Positions 18,323 to 28,900 are shown, counted from the first letter of the stretch. The stretch: 64,000 nt of DNA from Gammaproteobacteria bacterium (GCA_030431095.1 JAUIJU010000016.1:1-64000), one strand, 5' to 3'. Translations and numbers: made by a program. The notes: a model not told the origin generated them from the sequence alone.

Positions 18323-19561
18323 ATGCGCATCCTGTTCCTGGGACTGAACTATGCCCCCGAGCAGATCGGCATCGCGGTCTACTCGACCGACCTGTGCGAA
18401 TTCCTGGCTGCCCGGGGGCACCAGGTCCGGGCCGTGACCGGCAAACCCTACTACCCTGAATGGTGCGTGTACGACGGGTACCGGGGTGGCGGCTCGCGGC
18501 GGGATGCCCAGAACGGGGTGGAACTCATTCGGGTTCCTCACTACGTACCCGCCGAGCCCTCGGGCAAAAAGCGCCTGCTGCACCACGCCACTTTCGCCTT
18601 GCGCGCCCTGGCGCCCATGCTGCGCGAGGCACGGCGACTCAAGCCCGATCTCGTGGTGACCGTGGCGCCGTCCCTGGTTGCCGCCCCGGTGGCCGTGCTG
18701 GCCGCCCGCCTTGCCGGCGCCGCCTCGTGGCTGCACCTGCAGGACTTCGAGGTCGACGCCGCATTCGCCACCGGCCTGGTGGCTTCGGACGGGTGGCTTG
18801 CGCGGCTGGCAAAACGCTTCGAACGCTTCGCCCTGGGCCGCTTCGACAGGATCAGCAGCATTTCGCTGGAAATGTGCGACCGGGCGGGCGCGGCCGCCCG
18901 CACCGGCAACGCCTACCTGTTCCGCAACAGCGCCGATATCGAATCCATCCAGCCCCTCGAGCGGCCTTCTGCCTACCGCGGGCGATGGAAGATCACGACA
19001 CCTCACGTCGCACTCTATTCCGGCAACATCGCCAACAAGCAGGGCATCGAGATCATCGTCGAGGTCGCTCGCCGACTCGCCCACCGCCAGGACCTCACGT
19101 TCGTGATCTGCGGTCAGGGACCCAACCGCGGAAGCCTGGAGCAGCTGGCCGGTGGACTGACCAACATCCAGTTCCACGACCTGCAACCCAAAGCGCGCCT
19201 GAACGAGCTCATGGGGTTGGCCACCGTGCACCTGTTGCCACAGCGGGCCGACGCCGCCGACCTGGTGCTTCCCTCCAAGCTGACCAACATCCTGGCATCG
19301 GGCCGCCCGGTCGTGGCCACGGCCCATCACGGCACCGGGTTGGCCCGCGAAGTCGAACACTGCGGCCTGGCCGTCCCGCCGGAAAGCGCGCAGGCGATGG
19401 CCAGTGCCCTCGAGCGTCTGCTGGACGACACGTCCTTCTACCAGGCCACCGCCTCGGCGGCCAGGGAACGGGCCCTGGAACGCTGGGATCGCCGCCGCGT
19501 ACTCGCACGATTCGAGACCGAACTGGCCGAACAGGTGGCATCGACCGCGCAAGCTGACTAG
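18323..19561 (+). CDS. WcaI-like GT4 glycosyltransferase
   Basis: 412 aa from the ATG at 18323; the open frame reaches back to 18182 but that part overlaps gmd. MRILFLGLNYAPEQIGIAVY is the characteristic beginning of colanic-acid WcaI-type glycosyltransferases, and PYYPEWCVYDGY and VALYSGNIANKQGIEII follow. The C-terminal ASGRPVVATAHHGTGLA gives the GT-B donor site. In colanic acid synthesis WcaI is a putative fucosyltransferase; position between gmd and fcl makes a fucosyltransferase role likely here too, by context rather than proof. Confidence 0.9.
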   Translation: MRILFLGLNYAPEQIGIAVYSTDLCEFLAARGHQVRAVTGKPYYPEWCVYDGYRGGGSRRDAQNGVELIRVPHYVPAEPSGKKRLLHHATFALRALAPMLREARRLKPDLVVTVAPSLVAAPVAVLAARLAGAASWLHLQDFEVDAAFATGLVASDGWLARLAKRFERFALGRFDRISSISLEMCDRAGAAARTGNAYLFRNSADIESIQPLERPSAYRGRWKITTPHVALYSGNIANKQGIEIIVEVARRLAHRQDLTFVICGQGPNRGSLEQLAGGLTNIQFHDLQPKARLNELMGLATVHLLPQRADAADLVLPSKLTNILASGRPVVATAHHGTGLAREVEHCGLAVPPESAQAMASALERLLDDTSFYQATASAARERALERWDRRRVLARFETELAEQVASTAQAD

Positions 19562-19624
19562 GCTGCGACAGGTATCGATGACCGAACTGCAACGTCTTCC
19601 AGGAAAACGCCCCACCTCGCCGCC

Positions 19625-20596
19625 ATGAAACCGGACTCGAAAATCTACATTGCCGGCCACCACGGCCTCGTCGGCTCCGCCATCTGGCGCGCCCTGTCAC
19701 GCGCCGGCTACAACAACCTGCTGGGCCGGCGCAGCGCACGCCTGGACCTGGTGAACCAGGCCGCAACCAACGCCTTTTTTGCCGCCGAGCAGCCCGAGTA
19801 CGTGGTGCTGGCGGCAGCGAGGGTCGGCGGAATCGCCGCCAACGACGCCTATCGCGCTGACTTCATCTACGAAAATCTCATGATGGAGCTGAATGTCATC
19901 CACGCGGCCTGGCAGCACGGTGTGCGCAAGCTCCTGTTCCTGGGTTCAAGTTGTATCTACCCACGCCTGGCGCCCCAACCCATGCGCGAAGAACACCTGC
20001 TCACCGGACCCCTGGAGCCCACCAACGAGCCGTATGCGATCGCCAAGATCGCCGGGATCCGCGCCTGCGATGCCTTCAACCGTCAGTATGGAACCAACTT
20101 TATCAGCGCGATGCCGACCAATCTGTACGGACCCGGCGACAACTACGATCCGGAAGGCTCGCACGTGCTGCCGGCCCTGATTCGTCGTTTCCACGAGGCG
20201 CAAGCCCAGGGGCTGGAGGAAGTGGTGTGCTGGGGCACCGGCGCGCCCTTGCGCGAGTTTCTTTACAGTGACGACCTTGCCGACGCGTGCGTCTACCTGT
20301 TAAACCACGTGGACTACCCGGACATCGCTTTCGAAGACGACAGCGGCACGGTCCAGTCTCACATCAATATCGGCTCAGGCACCGAGGTGTCGATCAGGGA
20401 ACTGGCCGAAAGGGTGGCCGACGGCGTCGGCTATAGTGGTCAAATCAGTTGGGATACCCGTCGCCCAGACGGCACACCGCGCAAACTGATGGATTCTTCC
20501 CGGCTACGGGCCCTGGGTTGGGCCCCCAGGATCGGCTTGAGCGAAGGCATCAGGCTGGCCTACGAAGATTTCAGGTCGCAGTACGCCAGCGCCTGA
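19625..20596 (+). CDS. fcl: GDP-L-fucose synthase
   Basis: 323 aa. [14 protein letters not shown] (GxxGxxG), [17 protein letters not shown] and [10 protein letters not shown] (the YxxxK catalytic pair) are all hallmarks of the 3,5-epimerase/4-reductase. It makes GDP-L-fucose from the Gmd product using NADPH. Preceded by the WcaI-like gene with a 63-base gap and followed by a terminator-like hairpin at 20614-20635. Length matches the family (~320). Confidence 0.96.
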   Translation: MKPDSKIYIAGHHGLVGSAIWRALSRAGYNNLLGRRSARLDLVNQAATNAFFAAEQPEYVVLAAARVGGIAANDAYRADFIYENLMMELNVIHAAWQHGVRKLLFLGSSCIYPRLAPQPMREEHLLTGPLEPTNEPYAIAKIAGIRACDAFNRQYGTNFISAMPTNLYGPGDNYDPEGSHVLPALIRRFHEAQAQGLEEVVCWGTGAPLREFLYSDDLADACVYLLNHVDYPDIAFEDDSGTVQSHINIGSGTEVSIRELAERVADGVGYSGQISWDTRRPDGTPRKLMDSSRLRALGWAPRIGLSEGIRLAYEDFRSQYASA

Positions 20597-20613
20597 TGCG
20601 CTGGCAAGCCCAT

Positions 20614-20635
20614 ATGCGTCTCAGTACGCATTTTT
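20614..20635 (+). terminator. Intrinsic terminator after fcl
   Basis: ATGCGT and ACGCAT form a 6-bp stem with a 6-base loop followed by TTTTT on the plus strand, 18 bases past the fcl stop. It overlaps the last codons of the convergent sugar-phosphate transferase gene. Confidence 0.6.
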
Positions 20636-22042
20636 CGCGGTGAACAGCACCCACGGCGTCTTCAGGACGATGGCCAGGTCCATCCAGATGGACCAGTTGT
20701 TGATGTACTCCACGTCGAATCGGACACGCTCCCTCATCTTTTCGTCGGTGTCGGTTTCTCCTCGGAAACCGTTCACCTGGGCCAAGCCCGTGATGCCCGG
20801 CTTCGCCTTGTGCCGCAACATGTACCCGCTGATCCGACTACGGAATTCCTCGTTGTGCGCCGCCGCGTGGGGCCTTGGGCCAACGACCGACATTTCGCCA
20901 TTCAACACGTTCAGAAACTGCGGCAGTTCATCCAGCGACGTTCTCCGCAGGAACGCACCGAACGGCGTGACGCGGGTATCGTTTCTGCTGGCCTGAACAA
21001 ACTCCTCGTCTTTTTCGGTCACCGACATGCTGCGAAACTTCAACATGTTGAACGACCGCCCGCTCAGGCCATAACGCCGTTGCTTGTAAAACACGGGGCC
21101 CGGCGAACTCAGCTTGACGCCAAGGGCGATCAACAGCATGGGTAAGGCGAAGAAGGCCAGGGCCGCTCCGGCCAGCAACAGGTCCTCCAGGCGTTTTGCC
21201 ACCGCATCCAGCCCCTGGGCCGGGTCGTCGATGATCGACACCGTGGGAATGCCGCCCAGCGACACCCAGTTTCCCTGCATCACCGCGGCGGTATGAAAGT
21301 CCGGCACGACGAAGATGGAAACCGTGCTGTCACCCAGTTCATGGATAACCGACTCAATGACTTCCCGCTCCGAGGTCGGCGTGGCGATGTACACCATGTC
21401 CACGCCACCGTCGCGCGCCCGGGCAAAGAGATCTTCGAGCGTGCCCAGCACCGGCACGCTGAGGCCGGAGCTTGATTCATCCTGGACGCATACGGACCCT
21501 TCGTGCTCCTGGGTCACGAACCCAAGCAGCCGGAGGCCTGCCCAGGGCATCCTTGAAATTTCCGCAGCCAGCCGCTTCGCATTCTCGTTGGCGCCGATGA
21601 TCACCACGGATCGGGTGTTGCGGCCCTCTTTTCTCAGTTGATAGAGAAAACTGCGGATGAGCTGCCGCACCACGAGCAAGGCGACCGGGGTGATGACGGC
21701 CCAGAAGGTCAGCGTCACGCGAGAAACCGTGTGCGCCACTTTGAGCAGGTAGCCAAGCAACAGCAACCCCGCCAGGGTCATCAACCAGGTCATGATCAAT
21801 CGCGGCATTTCCTCGACAATGCCGCCGAGGCGATAGGACTGGTACAGATGATTGATGTTCGCCGCCAGGTAGAACACGGCCACGGCACTGAATGCGACCA
21901 CCGACCAGCGTGGCCCCCAGCCACCGCCCAGGTACGCCTGTTTGACGGCAAAGAGCACGCCGACGATGATCACGGCGTCCAGCACCCGGATCAATATTCC
22001 CAGGCTGTGATCATGCTGTCGTATCAATCCATTTTTCGGCAT
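20621..22042 (-). CDS. wcaJ: Undecaprenyl-phosphate glucose phosphotransferase (WcaJ type)
   Basis: 473 aa from the ATG at 22042 (MPKNGLIRQH); longer starts add unrelated sequence. Four N-terminal helices and a CoA-binding-like middle domain (VVIIGANENAKRLAAEI) precede the bacterial sugar-transferase domain, with KRLEDLLLAGAALAFFALP, YKQRRYGLSGRSFNMLKFRSM, a RRTSLDELPQ-type motif and VGPRPHA. It loads the first sugar-1-phosphate, usually glucose, onto undecaprenyl phosphate at the cytoplasmic membrane and so starts repeat-unit synthesis. Convergent with fcl, divergent from the M16 peptidase. Substrate (glucose versus galactose) is inferred from family. Confidence 0.92.
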   Translation of the reverse strand: MPKNGLIRQHDHSLGILIRVLDAVIIVGVLFAVKQAYLGGGWGPRWSVVAFSAVAVFYLAANINHLYQSYRLGGIVEEMPRLIMTWLMTLAGLLLLGYLLKVAHTVSRVTLTFWAVITPVALLVVRQLIRSFLYQLRKEGRNTRSVVIIGANENAKRLAAEISRMPWAGLRLLGFVTQEHEGSVCVQDESSSGLSVPVLGTLEDLFARARDGGVDMVYIATPTSEREVIESVIHELGDSTVSIFVVPDFHTAAVMQGNWVSLGGIPTVSIIDDPAQGLDAVAKRLEDLLLAGAALAFFALPMLLIALGVKLSSPGPVFYKQRRYGLSGRSFNMLKFRSMSVTEKDEEFVQASRNDTRVTPFGAFLRRTSLDELPQFLNVLNGEMSVVGPRPHAAAHNEEFRSRISGYMLRHKAKPGITGLAQVNGFRGETDTDEKMRERVRFDVEYINNWSIWMDLAIVLKTPWVLFTAKNAY

Positions 22043-22160
22043 AAGGCCTGCACCCCCCGTGCAAATTCCCGTGAGCCCAAAAACTTCGTTATTGACACCA
22101 TGCAGGCGTGGACGAGCCCGGTGCCTTATTGGTTGGCGTTTCCTCCAGCGGGCGTCGGAG

Positions 22161-22185
22161 GGCATCCCGTAGTGGGCGGGATGCC
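22161..22185. repeat. Hairpin in the wcaJ/M16 divergent region
   Basis: GGCATCCCG and CGGGATGCC are a perfect 9-bp inverted repeat with a 7-base loop. It lies in the ~267-base region between two divergent genes. No T-run follows on either strand, so an operator or leader structure is as likely as a terminator. Confidence 0.45.
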
Positions 22186-22309
22186 GCTCAGTCGCCTATT
22201 GGGTATTCTAGTACCAACTTGCCTGATTTGTCGCCTGGGGCACTGAATCATCGGTCGTGGCGCCAACAACTTTCTGAACCTGTCGCCCGGCCGACGATGC
22301 GCCGCGCTG

Positions 22310-25042
22310 ATGCTCTGCATGCTGATCGCCACGAGCACGCTTGCTGTCGAACCACGAAAAAGCGCAGGCGATCCGGCACGATATCAAACCCTGGCGCTGC
22401 CGAACGGCCTGCAGGCCATCGTGGTCTCCGATCCCACCGTCCTTACCGCCGCTATTTCCCTGGACATCGCCGTCGGTAACGGCGATAACCCGCCCGACTG
22501 GCCGGGCCTGGCCCACTACCTGGAGCACGTGTTCACCGTAGGGCCGTCGGATCGGGATTCCTTTGGCGGCTGGCTGGCCCGGCGTGGCGGCAGTCGCAAC
22601 GCTTACACCACCTTCGAACACACGAACTACCAGGTGGAACTGCCGTCAGGTTCGCTACGCTCCGGACTACGGCGTTTTGCCGATTGGATCGGTGATCCCA
22701 CGTTTACCGCGAAACGGGTCGACGCGGAACTCGAAGCGGTGGAGGCGGAATTTCGCCTGGGCTATGGGCACGAGGGACGCCGGACCCTGGAAGTACTGCA
22801 ATCCGTGGCCAATCCAGCGCACCCTTACAGTCGTTTCTCTTCCGGCAACGCGGCCACCCTGGGGGGGCGAAGTGTCGGGGAAACCACCGCTGCATTGCAG
22901 GCTTTCTACCGACGTCACTACTCGGCCAGGCGCATGACGCTGGCGGTTGTGGGGCCGGAACCGCTGGAGCGGCTGGCGGATTGGGTGGCCAGCGCCTTCG
23001 ACGGGTTGCCCGCGGGCAATGCCCCGCCGGTCATCAGCCCACCCCTGTTCGCCGCCGGACGCCTGCCTCTACAGGTCAATCTGCACCCCGGCGGCGTGCA
23101 GCGTCAGCTGCAGCTGTTGTTTCCCATTCCCGATCCACGTCCGGCCTATGAGGTCAGGCCCGCCGTTTACCTGAGCGAGCTGATCGGCCACGAAGGTCCG
23201 GGCAGCCTGCTGGCGCTGCTCGAGGCCGAGGGCCTGGCCTCGGCGCTGGCGGCCGGCACCACGCTGACCTGGAGAGCAGCCGACCCGAACGAGGCCGGTG
23301 CCCTGTACGGCATCACCCTGGACCTGACCGCCGATGGCGCGAATGACGTGGACTCGGTTCTTCACGCCGTTTTCGGCTACCTGGCGCTCCTGCGCGATTC
23401 CGGTGCGGAACGGCTGCGCTACCAGGAAATGGCCCGCCTCGGCGAACTGCGGTTCCGTTTCGCCGAGCGCGCGTCACCTCGGGTGCGCGCTGCCGCCCTG
23501 GCGGCAGCGCTGCATGACCATGAGCCCGAAGACGTGCTCTCCGGCCCTTACACCATGACGCGCTTCGATCAAGCCCGGATCGCCGCCACGCTGGGACGCC
23601 TGCGCCCCGAGAACGTGCTGCTTCTGCTGACTGCACCCGGGTTGGCCACCGACGAGGTCTCCGGGCAACATCGCGTCCCCTTTACACAGTTTCCGGTGAA
23701 CAAAGAGCGCTTGAGCACCTGGCAAGACGCCACCCCGGACCCTCGGCTGTCCCTGCCTGAATCCAACCCCTGGCTCCCGGACGACTTTGCCCTGGTCGCC
23801 CCCGACACGTCAGCAGCGCCGGAAGCAGTGCTGACGGGTGACCTCATGCAGGCCTGGTTCGCGCCCGACGCCAGCTTTGCCGAACCCCGTGGCGCCATCC
23901 TCGCCCATGTACGCTCGCAGGAGAACACGGGTACGGTGCAACAGGCCGCATTGCTGGCCGTATACGCCAAAGTCCTGGAAGACGAGATCACGGCGCCAGC
24001 CTATGCGGCACGCCTGGCGGGGCTCGACTGGCGCATGGGCAAGGAACAGGACGGGCTGGCCATCCAGGTAAGTGGTTTCAGCCAGCATCTGCCGGCATTT
24101 TTCGCACAGTTGCTTGACCACCTGGGAGCCTGGGAAGCCACACCGGCCAACCTCGAACGCGTCAAGTCAGTGCTGGCGAACAATCTGCACAACCGCGATA
24201 TCGCCAGTCCGGCCGGCCGCCGCGTGCTCGACAATCTGGCTACCCGCGTTCGCGCCGACCGGTTCCCTCTCGACGAGATGGCCAGCGCGCTCGCCGGCGT
24301 CAACGCTGAATCGCTGACCGCCTTTCACCTGGCATTCTGGTCCGGCGCCAATGCACGGATGCTGGTAGTCGGCAATTTGACCCGGGAAGGCTTCGACCTG
24401 GCCGCCGCCAGACTTGAAGCGCTGTTAGACCCAGGTGCCGCAGCGCCGCCGGCACCCGCGATTCTGAGGCTGCCCGGAGACACGCGCACCGTGGACATCC
24501 CGTCACCCGCCGCGAATGCGGGCGATACTGCCGCAGCCTGGTACGTGCAAGGGCCCGGCTCCGGCTGGCGCCATCGCGCCCACCTGGCGCTTGCCGCCGA
24601 ATTACTGCGCGCGCGCCTGTTTGCCAAACTGCGTGATGATCAGCAAATCGGCTACCTGTTGGATGCCTTTTCCTGGCCGCAGGGGGATATTCCGGGCGTT
24701 GTCTTGCTGGTGCAGTCGCCGAGCCACACGGCCGATGAGGTGTTGGGTGCGCTCCAGGAGCAGGTGGAGAATCTCGACAGGCGCGTTAGCCGCGCCGAAT
24801 TCGACCGGCGCAAGACCAGTTTGCAGATGCGCCTCGAGACGCCCTACGACAATTTGTCCGCCCGGGTGGATGCCCTGTGGACCGACCTCATGGCGGGTAA
24901 CGTGAATTTCGACACCCGCGAACGCCTGTCCCGGGCCGTGACACCCATCTCCCGGGAGGGCTGGCGGGACGCCTATCGCGAAACGTTCCTGGAGGACCCC
25001 CACAGTCTCCGGGTCACCACCCGCGGGGCCGATTCCCGCTGA
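22310..25042 (+). CDS. M16-family zinc metallopeptidase (insulinase/pitrilysin-like)
   Basis: 910 aa from the ATG at 22310. The inverted zinc motif HYLEH is at 69-73 (HxxEH) and the third ligand is probably Glu147 in ELEAVEAEF. A complete M16 protein has two M16 pairs of ~450 residues; the second half (from ~460) is present but lacks a zinc site, as is normal for pitrilysin. It is likely periplasmic: LIATSTLAVE is a short leader. The frame stays open upstream to 22247 without ATG or GTG, and a CTG at 22274 would give a better signal peptide, so the start is uncertain. No ribosome site decides it. Its place inside the EPS locus may be incidental. Confidence 0.9.
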   Translation: MLCMLIATSTLAVEPRKSAGDPARYQTLALPNGLQAIVVSDPTVLTAAISLDIAVGNGDNPPDWPGLAHYLEHVFTVGPSDRDSFGGWLARRGGSRNAYTTFEHTNYQVELPSGSLRSGLRRFADWIGDPTFTAKRVDAELEAVEAEFRLGYGHEGRRTLEVLQSVANPAHPYSRFSSGNAATLGGRSVGETTAALQAFYRRHYSARRMTLAVVGPEPLERLADWVASAFDGLPAGNAPPVISPPLFAAGRLPLQVNLHPGGVQRQLQLLFPIPDPRPAYEVRPAVYLSELIGHEGPGSLLALLEAEGLASALAAGTTLTWRAADPNEAGALYGITLDLTADGANDVDSVLHAVFGYLALLRDSGAERLRYQEMARLGELRFRFAERASPRVRAAALAAALHDHEPEDVLSGPYTMTRFDQARIAATLGRLRPENVLLLLTAPGLATDEVSGQHRVPFTQFPVNKERLSTWQDATPDPRLSLPESNPWLPDDFALVAPDTSAAPEAVLTGDLMQAWFAPDASFAEPRGAILAHVRSQENTGTVQQAALLAVYAKVLEDEITAPAYAARLAGLDWRMGKEQDGLAIQVSGFSQHLPAFFAQLLDHLGAWEATPANLERVKSVLANNLHNRDIASPAGRRVLDNLATRVRADRFPLDEMASALAGVNAESLTAFHLAFWSGANARMLVVGNLTREGFDLAAARLEALLDPGAAAPPAPAILRLPGDTRTVDIPSPAANAGDTAAAWYVQGPGSGWRHRAHLALAAELLRARLFAKLRDDQQIGYLLDAFSWPQGDIPGVVLLVQSPSHTADEVLGALQEQVENLDRRVSRAEFDRRKTSLQMRLETPYDNLSARVDALWTDLMAGNVNFDTRERLSRAVTPISREGWRDAYRETFLEDPHSLRVTTRGADSR

Positions 25043-25104
25043 GTGCGCCCGGATCGGTCAGGATCACTGGGGGCTGGCCGTTTTCGGCCCGGTTGGTCTG
25101 GAAG

Positions 25105-25833
25105 TCAGTAAGGCCGAAACCCCACGAACCCGCGCAAGGTATCCGTTATCCCCTTGATGAACGACTTGGCGCCGGATTCGGCGATCACGATGCGGTCGTT
25201 GCCGATCACTTCCGGGTCGCGTTTTTCACCGGCGATGATTTCCTCCAGGTTCACCACGTAGCCCACCACTTCGCCGGGGCCCAGGGTGCGGAACACGATG
25301 ATCTCCTCTTCGTCCGCCAGGCGGTTGGTGCCGCCGGCCATGGCCAGGGCTTCCAGCAGGGTGGTGTGGCCCTTGAGGGGGTAGATGCCCGGTTTTTCCA
25401 CTGCGCCCATCAGGGTGACCTGCTGGCTGGCGTAGTCGGTGATGTCGATATTGACCTGCGGGTCCTGCAGGTAATCGACCTCGTAGAGTTGCGCGATCAG
25501 GTCCTCGGCCTGCTCAGGGCTCAGGCCGGCCACCTGCACGTTGCCGATCAGCGGCATGCGGATGAAGCCGCGGGAGTTCACCTTTTCCACGCCCGAGAGT
25601 TCTTCCACCTGGAAGATTTCGATTTCCAGTTCGTCCGCCGGACCGATCACGTAGCCGGCCTCGGACAGCAAAAAACCTGCGCCATTCTGGGCGCCGTCGG
25701 GAATGGCGCCCAATTCACCGCCCTGCGTGGGGCCGGCGCCGGTGTCGAGTTCGGTGAAGTTGGAATCCTGTGCCTGGACGGCGGTCGCGGCGAGCAGGAG
25801 CGTGGTGAAAAGCAGGATGTTGGCGCGGTTCAT
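25105..25833 (-). CDS. Wza-like polysaccharide export protein
   Basis: 242 aa. A signal peptide (MNRANILLFTTLLLAATAVQA) precedes a Poly_export domain (YVIGPADELEIEIFQVEELS ... VNSRGFIRMPLIGNVQVAGLS) and an SLBB domain (VTLMGAVEKPGIYPLKGHTTLLEALAMAGG). There is no lipobox cysteine. It lacks the long C-terminal amphipathic helix of E. coli Wza (379 aa), so it is a short OPX protein that would need another outer-membrane partner. It is the export partner expected for the Wzc-type kinase at 4357-6630, although it lies at the opposite end of the locus. Confidence 0.92.
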   Translation of the reverse strand: MNRANILLFTTLLLAATAVQAQDSNFTELDTGAGPTQGGELGAIPDGAQNGAGFLLSEAGYVIGPADELEIEIFQVEELSGVEKVNSRGFIRMPLIGNVQVAGLSPEQAEDLIAQLYEVDYLQDPQVNIDITDYASQQVTLMGAVEKPGIYPLKGHTTLLEALAMAGGTNRLADEEEIIVFRTLGPGEVVGYVVNLEEIIAGEKRDPEVIGNDRIVIAESGAKSFIKGITDTLRGFVGFRPY

Positions 25834-25891
25834 GGCTGTCCCCCCCAGGGGCGGATGGTGCCCCCCAAGTATGGCACGTAAAAACCAAATC

Positions 25892-25992
25892 GGGGTCGGA
25901 TCCAGTTAAATCCGCTTAACTGGATCCGACCCCGATTACGGATTTTTAACTGGATCCGACCCCGCCGGGTTCATTTAACTGGATCCGACCCC
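25892..25992. repeat. Palindromic repeat element A (18-mer units)
   Basis: One forward copy of GGGGTCGGATCCAGTTAA (25892-25909) and three inverted copies (25916-25933, 25946-25963, 25975-25992) are exact over 18 bases. The first pair can fold into a hairpin. The inverted copies provide the last codons and the stop of the RND permease. It shares the GGGGTC...TAA frame with elements B-D in this window, so it is probably a variant of the same family. Confidence 0.85.
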
Positions 25993-28900
25993 GTTTCTGG
26001 TTGGTCAGGCGCCGGGCGTCTTCCAGCACCATGTACAGGCATGGCACCACCACCAGCATGATCGAGGTGGAGAACAGGATGCCGAAGCCCAGCGATATGG
26101 CCATGGGCACCAGGTGGTAGGCCTGCAGGCTGGTCTCGAGGATGATCGGGGCCACGCCGCCGAAGGTGGTCAGGGTGGTCAGAACGATGGGACGGAAGCG
26201 GCGGGTGCCGGCTTCCAGGACGGCCTCGAAGGCGCCCAGTTCCTCGCGCTTGCCGTTGGCGTAGTGCACCATGATCAGCGCGCCGTTGACCACCACGCCC
26301 GAGACGGCCACCACCCCCATCATGCTCACCAGCGACAGGTCGTAGCCCAGGATGATGTGGCCCATGATGGCGCCCACCACGCCGAAGGGAATCGACACCA
26401 TCACGATCAGCGGCTGGGTGTAGCTGCCGAAGGCGATGGCCAGCAGGGCGTAGATGGCGAACAGCGCCAGGCCGAAGCCGCCCCACAGGCTGGCGGTGGA
26501 TTCGCGCATCTCCGCCTCGTTACCCTCGAAGGTCCAGGTCAGGCCCGGGAAGTCAGCGCGCAACTGCGGCAGCACGTCGCTGCGCACCGCGTTCAGCACG
26601 CGACCGGTGGCGCTGGCCGGCACCACGTCGGTACTCACGGTGATCACGCGGCGCCCGTCACGGCGGTCGATGTTGCGAAAGGCCGTGTCGTGGCTCACGG
26701 TGACCACGTCCAGCAGCGGCACCTCGGTGCCGTCGGGGGCCAGCACCACGAAGTTTTCCAGCGTGCGCCGGTCCTCGCGCTCGGCCTCGGGCAGCTTGAC
26801 GCGCACCTCCACCTCGTTGGTGCCGCGCAAGAAGCGCAGCGCCACCGCCCCGTAAAAGGCGTCGCGCACCTGGCGGCCCACGTCGTTGGGGGTCAGCCCC
26901 AGCGCCCGGCCCTCGGGCAGCAGCGTGAAACTCATCTGCGCCTTGCCCGGCTGGTAGTTGATGTTCACCCCATCGGCCGCCTGGAAAGCCTCCAGGCGCT
27001 CCACCAGCGCTGCGCCGGCGCGCGCCAGCGTGTCCACGTTGGCGTGGCTGAGGTCGATCTCGATGTCCTTGCGCCAGCTGCCCGGCCCGCGCTCGGCCTC
27101 GAAGGTGATCTGGTCCACGCCGTCGATGTCGCCGATCTCCTCGCGCCACAGCTGGATGACTTCGCGGGCGCTCATGTCGCGTTCGTCCGGCGGCTTCATC
27201 ACGATCTCCACGTCCACGAAGCTCGAGCCTCCGCGCACGTTGGTCTTGACGCCCTCGGCGGCACGGTACAGGTTCTGCTCGTCGAACATGCGCATGGTGG
27301 CATCGGTGACTTCCACCGCGATCGCCGCCGCCTGGTCGCGGGTGGTGCCGGTGGGCAGGCGCACGCCTGCCTCGATCTCGTCCGCGGCCAGTTCGGGCAT
27401 CAGTACCATGCCCATGTGGTCGCTCAATGCGTAGCCACCGGTCACCGCCAGCAACGTCACCGCGGCGGTCAGCGAGATGAAGCGGTGGCGCAGGCACATG
27501 CTCAAAAAGGGGCGGTAGCGCGTATCGATCCAGTCGCTCACCCCGCGCGCAAACCGCCGCTGCGCCTGGTGCAGCGAATCGGTCAGGGGATTGTGGGTGC
27601 GGTCCTTCACGTGGGCCAGGTGGGCGGGCAGGATGAAGAGCGCCTCGAGCAGGCTGAACAGCAGCACCGCCACGACCACCACCGGCAGGGCGAACCAGTA
27701 GTTGCCCATGGTGCCGGGAATGAACATCACCGGCAGGAAGGCCACGATGTTGGTCAGAATGGAGAAGGTCACGGGCCAGGCCATCTCGCGCGCGCCGCGG
27801 ATTGCCGCCTCCATGTTGCCCATGCCGCGCTCGCGGTACTCGTAGACGTTTTCCCCCACCACGATGGCGTCGTCCACCACGATGCCCAGCGCCACCAGGA
27901 AGCCGAACATGCTGACCATGTTGATGCTCACGCCCAGCGCGGGCAGCACGGTGACCGAGCCGATGAAGGAGATGGTCATACCCATCATGATCCAGAAGGC
28001 CAGGCGGTACTCCAGGAACAGGCTCAGGATCAGCACGATGATGAGGATCGCCGTGACCCCGTTCTCCAGCAGCAGGTTCATGCGGTCTGCGAAATCCTTG
28101 GCCGCGTTGGAGTCGATGCGGTACTCGATGCCCTCCGGCAGGGAGTGGTCCAGGTCGGCCAGCACGGTCTCGACCGCCTCGGCCACCTCCAGCGGCGACT
28201 GCTCGCCGATGCGGAATACCTCCAGGTCGATCGAGGGCCGGCGGTTGAACTGGCTCTGGAAGCCCACTTCCTCGAATCCGTCGCTGATCTCGGCAATGTC
28301 CGCCAGCGTGACCGGTGAACCGGTGGCGGCGCTGCGGATCACGATCTCGCCCAGCTGGTCGGCCCATTGTTTGCGCTCTTCCACGCGCAGCAGGATCTGC
28401 CCGCCGCTGGTGTCGATGGAGCCCGCGGGAACGTCGCGGCTGGATTGTTCGATCAGGTTGGCCACTTCCCCAAGGGTCAGGCCGTACTCGCGCAGGCGAT
28501 TGGCGGAAATTTCCACGTGGGTGATGTAATCCAGCGCGCCGCCAATCTCCACCATGGAAATGGCCGGCTGGTTGAGCAGCTGGTCACGCACGCGCTCGGC
28601 CAGCTGGCGCATGGTCCACACGTCGGCATCGCCGAACAGCGCGATCTCCATGACGTCGCGAATGCGGTCCTGCAGCCGCACTTCGGGCTCCTCGGCGTCG
28701 TCCGGGAAGGTGCGAATCTGGGTCACGGCCTGGTCGATGTCCTGGTAGGCCTTCATGCGGTCCACACCGGCCACCAGTTCAAGGCTGACCGCGCCGCGAC
28801 CTTCCCACGCCCACGAACTGAGCTCGCGAACACCTGGGACACCACGAACCGCCTCTTCGATCGGCAGGATGATGCCCTGCTCCACCTCTTCGGGCGCGGC

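Noticed and set aside
22092-22097. TTGACA as a -35 box upstream of the M16 gene
   Set aside because: No acceptable -10 lies 15-19 bases downstream (the position reads AGCCCG), and it is over 200 bases from the start.
67-25833. Exosortase/PEP-CTERM type EPS locus
   Set aside because: TPR, Wzc-like and polymerase genes recall such loci, but no exosortase, PEP-CTERM protein or XrtA-linked genes are visible.
26114-28318. A 734-codon plus-strand frame opposite the RND permease
   Set aside because: Antisense shadow with biased composition; the permease has full family motifs.
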